5,898 bases of DNA from Streptococcus sp. (lineage in GTDB: Bacteria > Bacillota > Bacilli > Lactobacillales > Streptococcaceae). Positions 5,843-5,898 of the stretch are shown here, piece by piece. Position numbers and translations under genes: made by a program. Under the pieces are notes generated by a model. It searched no databases, was not told the DNA's origin, and saw nothing but the letters and a program-made list of their open reading frames with translations. The stretch covers positions 1 to 5,898 of the forward strand of contig JAPJPE010000079.1 in the NCBI GenBank assembly GCA_030825825.1. The letters are read 5' to 3'. Positions within the stretch are counted from its first letter, which is position 1, and each line of letters starts with the position of its first letter.

Positions 5843-5898
5843 AAAAAAGAGAGAGTGGGACAGAAATCGGTAATTCGTTAGAATTCGATTTCGTCGTC
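5843..5898. repeat. Partial inverted-repeat intergenic element at the right edge, possible terminator for a minus-strand neighbour
   Basis: From about 5855 the sequence GTGGGACAGAAATCG faces CGATTTCGTCGTC (5886-5898), with an inner stem AATTC-GTTA-GAATT (5872-5885). The outer GTGGG should pair with bases beyond the edge. On the minus strand the hairpin is followed, after TCTCTC, by six T (5848-5843), so it could end a transcript entering from the right. It resembles a GTGGGAC...GTCCCAC intergenic repeat I recall as common in streptococcal genomes; this was not checked. Confidence 0.55.

Noticed and set aside
5828..5844. A possible WalR-type site (TGTAAA, five bases, TCATAA) upstream of pgdA
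   Set aside because: Only the first half matches the TGTWAH-N5-TGTWAH pattern; the second half has too many mismatches to support a claim.

Overview
The window looks like chromosome from a low-GC Firmicute, most likely a Streptococcus of the mitis/sanguinis type. The basis is the match of the right-hand gene to streptococcal PgdA, rmlD beside a polysaccharide flippase gene, extended -10 promoters, AAGGAG-type ribosome sites, and a right-edge repeat that resembles a streptococcal intergenic repeat. The species call rests on recall of protein families and was not checked by a search.

Layout, left to right. (1) Bases 1-208 (minus) hold the first 69 codons of a membrane flippase-like protein, running off the left edge. 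(2) rmlD (327-1178, minus) makes dTDP-L-rhamnose. (3) A GtrB/DPM1-like membrane glycosyltransferase lies at 1244-2170 (minus). (4) A Gfo/Idh/MocA oxidoreductase (2297-3277, plus) overlaps a compact DEAD-box RNA helicase (3274-4359, plus) by 4 bases, forming a two-gene operon. (5) pgdA (4402-5784, minus), a peptidoglycan N-acetylglucosamine deacetylase, converges on the helicase across a shared hairpin terminator. (6) The right edge holds part of an inverted-repeat element.

Three of the genes, and the flippase fragment, concern the cell envelope: rhamnose donor synthesis, lipid-linked sugar transfer, probable flipping of a polysaccharide intermediate, and peptidoglycan deacetylation. The oxidoreductase/helicase pair has no obvious link to that theme. 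Each minus-strand gene appears to have its own promoter, and hairpin terminators separate rmlD from the flippase and the glycosyltransferase from rmlD, so the left half is a run of single-gene units rather than one operon.

Most of the window is ordinary core genome, and I see no mobile element, CRISPR array, tRNA or rRNA. The more interesting signals are regulatory. All five promoters I can place are extended -10 (TGnTATAAT or TGnTACAAT) without a recognisable -35 box. The pgdA promoter lies so close to its ATG that the mRNA should be leaderless. A terminator and a promoter share bases between the glycosyltransferase and rmlD. No gene-free stretch exceeds 300 bases.
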